Origin: Bradyrhizobium sp. CB82
GTDB lineage: Bacteria; Pseudomonadota; Alphaproteobacteria; Rhizobiales; Xanthobacteraceae
DNA: 64,000 nucleotides
Direction: 5' to 3'
Assembly (NCBI RefSeq): GCF_029714405.1
Contig: NZ_CP121650.1
Coordinates: 1,426,001-1,490,000, forward strand
Shown one piece after another: positions 62,595-64,000 of this stretch. Position numbers and translations under genes: made by a program. Below the pieces are notes generated by a model. It was not told the DNA's origin and did no database searches. It saw only the letters and a program-made list of their open reading frames with translations. Positions within the stretch are counted from its first letter, which is position 1; every line of letters begins with the position of its first letter.

Positions 62595-63665
62595 TCACCC
62601 ACCATTCAGCCATTGCAGCAGCTCCGAATTGATCTCGCGCGGATAGCAATGGCTGAGATCGTCGATCTCGCGATAGGTGACCTCGGCACCGGCGGCAGAC
62701 AGCGCCGACTGTGTTTGCCGCGCGACCTGCACGGGAAACATCCAGTCGAGCCGGCCGTGGGTGATGAAGACCGGCAACCGTTGCAGGCGCACGCCGTCTG
62801 CCATTTCAGCCATCAGCGGATCGAAGGTCGCGGAGACCGGTGCAAGATGCGTGAAGGGCGAAGCGGCCTCGAGCCCGCTAACGTAGCAGAAAGTGCCGCC
62901 ATCGCTCATGCCGGTCAAAAGCAGGCGCGACGGATCGACATTCCACAGGCTGCGGACGGTTTCGAGGATGCGTGCGAGATTCGGCGTGTCGGCGTCGTCG
63001 CCCATCAGTGCCCAGGTCGGACCCGTCGCGGTCGGCGCGATCAGGATCGCACCGATGCTGCGTGCATCGCGCAGCCAGCTCCACAGGAAGCCGCGGCCAT
63101 TGCCCCTGCCGCCATGCAGCGCCACCACCAGCGGCCAGGACCGATCGGGCGTGTAATATTCCGGCACGTAGAGCGAGTAGCCGCCGCGGCTGCCGGGTTC
63201 GTTGTTGCGATGGAAGATACCGGTTTGCCCGGGGGGTGCCCTGGCCAGCCGCGTCATCAGATCTTCGTCCTCGCGCATTGCGGCGTTGAGAAAGAAGCGG
63301 CTCACCGGCGGAAATTTCACCGCAATCGGATAGAGCGCTTCCTGCGCGCGGGGCACATGGCGCAGCGCGCGGAAGACGGCGACGAGATCGCCATTGCCGG
63401 CCTGAACCGTCCGCAGGCCGGCAAACGCGGCAAGCGCTTCATCACAAGCCCGTTCAATCGAGCTCCGCGTGTCCGCAAAGGTTTCGGGCCATTCGCCGAG
63501 CTCGGAACGCGCGGCCTGGAGAGCGGTGTCCGGCGCGCCGATCGCATCCATGACGGAGTTGAAGGCCGGCGGATGCAGGTGCCGCGCAACGAAGCCGAGC
63601 GCCTCCAGCGCATCGAGCAGCGGCGGCAGCACGGCCACGATGTTGTCCACCACGGCCTCGCTCAT
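62595..63665 (-). CDS. Alpha/beta hydrolase (phospholipase/carboxylesterase-like)
   Basis: This 356-residue protein has an N-terminal helical part of about 140 residues and a C-terminal alpha/beta hydrolase domain: WPLVVALHGGRGNGRGFLWS, the nucleophile elbow LTGMSDGGTFCY, the acid in FITHGRLDWMFPV and the histidine in DDLSHCYPREINSE. It is probably an esterase; the substrate is unknown. ATG 63665 fits the domain layout. Confidence 0.82.
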   Translation of the reverse strand: MSEAVVDNIVAVLPPLLDALEALGFVARHLHPPAFNSVMDAIGAPDTALQAARSELGEWPETFADTRSSIERACDEALAAFAGLRTVQAGNGDLVAVFRALRHVPRAQEALYPIAVKFPPVSRFFLNAAMREDEDLMTRLARAPPGQTGIFHRNNEPGSRGGYSLYVPEYYTPDRSWPLVVALHGGRGNGRGFLWSWLRDARSIGAILIAPTATGPTWALMGDDADTPNLARILETVRSLWNVDPSRLLLTGMSDGGTFCYVSGLEAASPFTHLAPVSATFDPLMAEMADGVRLQRLPVFITHGRLDWMFPVQVARQTQSALSAAGAEVTYREIDDLSHCYPREINSELLQWLNGG

Positions 63666-63712
63666 CGGCTCGCGTTCCTGTTCTTGCGTGCGGCCTATCA
63701 GTGCAGCACTGT

Positions 63713-64000
63713 TCAGTGCAATCTTGGGGCCTTCAACAGCTTCATGCGGTCGGTGGAGGTCACCGTGACGTCGAAGGTGACGCCTTCGTGGTGCACCGTC
63801 AGGGGCACGTCCACGCCCGCCGTGCCGAGCCCCCACAGCTTGCGATAGAAGCCCGTCTGGCTCGTCACCTTCTCGCCATCGACGGCCAGGATGACGTCGC
63901 CGGTCTTGAGCTCGGCGCGTGCCGCCGGCCCGTTCGACGAGATGCCAATGATCACCACGCGGCGATCGATCTCAGTCGAAAACAGCCCGAGCCATGGCCG
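63713..64000 (-). CDS. PDZ-domain serine protease-like protein, 5' end beyond the window
   Basis: The frame is open to the edge of the window and encodes the C-terminal part of a DegP/S1C-type protein: RPWLGLFSTEIDRRVVIIGI, GPAARAELKTGDVILAVDGE and KVTSQTGFYRKLWGLGTAGV are a PDZ domain. The protease domain would be outside. Only about 95 residues are visible, so a PDZ protein without protease cannot be excluded. Confidence 0.8.
   Translation of the reverse strand, partial: RPWLGLFSTEIDRRVVIIGISSNGPAARAELKTGDVILAVDGEKVTSQTGFYRKLWGLGTAGVDVPLTVHHEGVTFDVTVTSTDRMKLLKAPRLH

Overview
The window is GC-rich DNA with the gene style of a soil alphaproteobacterium, most likely Bradyrhizobium or a close relative. 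That assignment is an inference from protein style, GC-rich codon use and small periplasmic protein families; no rRNA or housekeeping marker is present to confirm it.

From 1 to about 35.1 kb lies metabolic DNA. It starts with the tail of an aspartate-type aminotransferase and a spermidine/putrescine-type ABC importer, followed by pxpB-pxpC-pxpA (5-oxoprolinase). Converging on these is a tightly overlapped operon: biotin carrier, biotin carboxylase, a second PxpB/PxpC-like pair and a biotinyl-like protein without a biotin lysine. That operon looks like a split, urea-carboxylase-type enzyme. Next come an SDR, LysR regulators, an RraA-like protein, a frameshifted NHL propeller gene, a broken pyruvate carboxylase remnant, an oxidoreductase and an aldehyde dehydrogenase. 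An amidohydrolase with an SDR, a ribose-type ABC importer, a GMC dehydrogenase with its small subunit, ETF, and CoA-linked enzymes (CitE-like lyase, CaiB transferase, CitF-like protein) complete the section.

From about 35.1 to 56.9 kb lies an accessory island. It holds a gene-junction scar (truncated CoA transferase against truncated fumarase), a CitF-like gene, a pabA/trpG tail remnant, one tyrosine integrase with a possible excisionase, a complete IS630-family element, several decayed genes (HNH, CoiA-like, SRAP/YedK-like, membrane protein, cupin), a second truncated IS630 end, and a second integrase beside tRNA-Leu(CAA), which is probably the attachment site.

The most interesting content lies inside this island: a compact bacterial ubiquitin-like operon encoding a tandem ubiquitin-like protein, a divergent E2-like protein and a JAB metalloprotease fused to an E1-like adenylyltransferase. 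A divergent XRE regulator faces it across a promoter flanked by two copies of the palindrome ATTGC-N6-GCAAT. Immediately upstream is a predicted papain/C39-like cysteine peptidase with a 63-residue acidic partner. The tandem protein has no terminal Gly-Gly and the E1-like and E2-like proteins lack obvious classical catalytic cysteines, so the chemistry is not predictable from known systems. The cassette sits between two outward-facing left ends of the IS630 element.

From 56.9 kb to the end is probably core chromosome: dsbB, an AbrB-family membrane protein, two small periplasmic proteins, a TetR regulator facing a thioesterase, a frameshifted PaaI thioesterase, a DsbA-like protein, an esterase and the C-terminal part of a PDZ protein.
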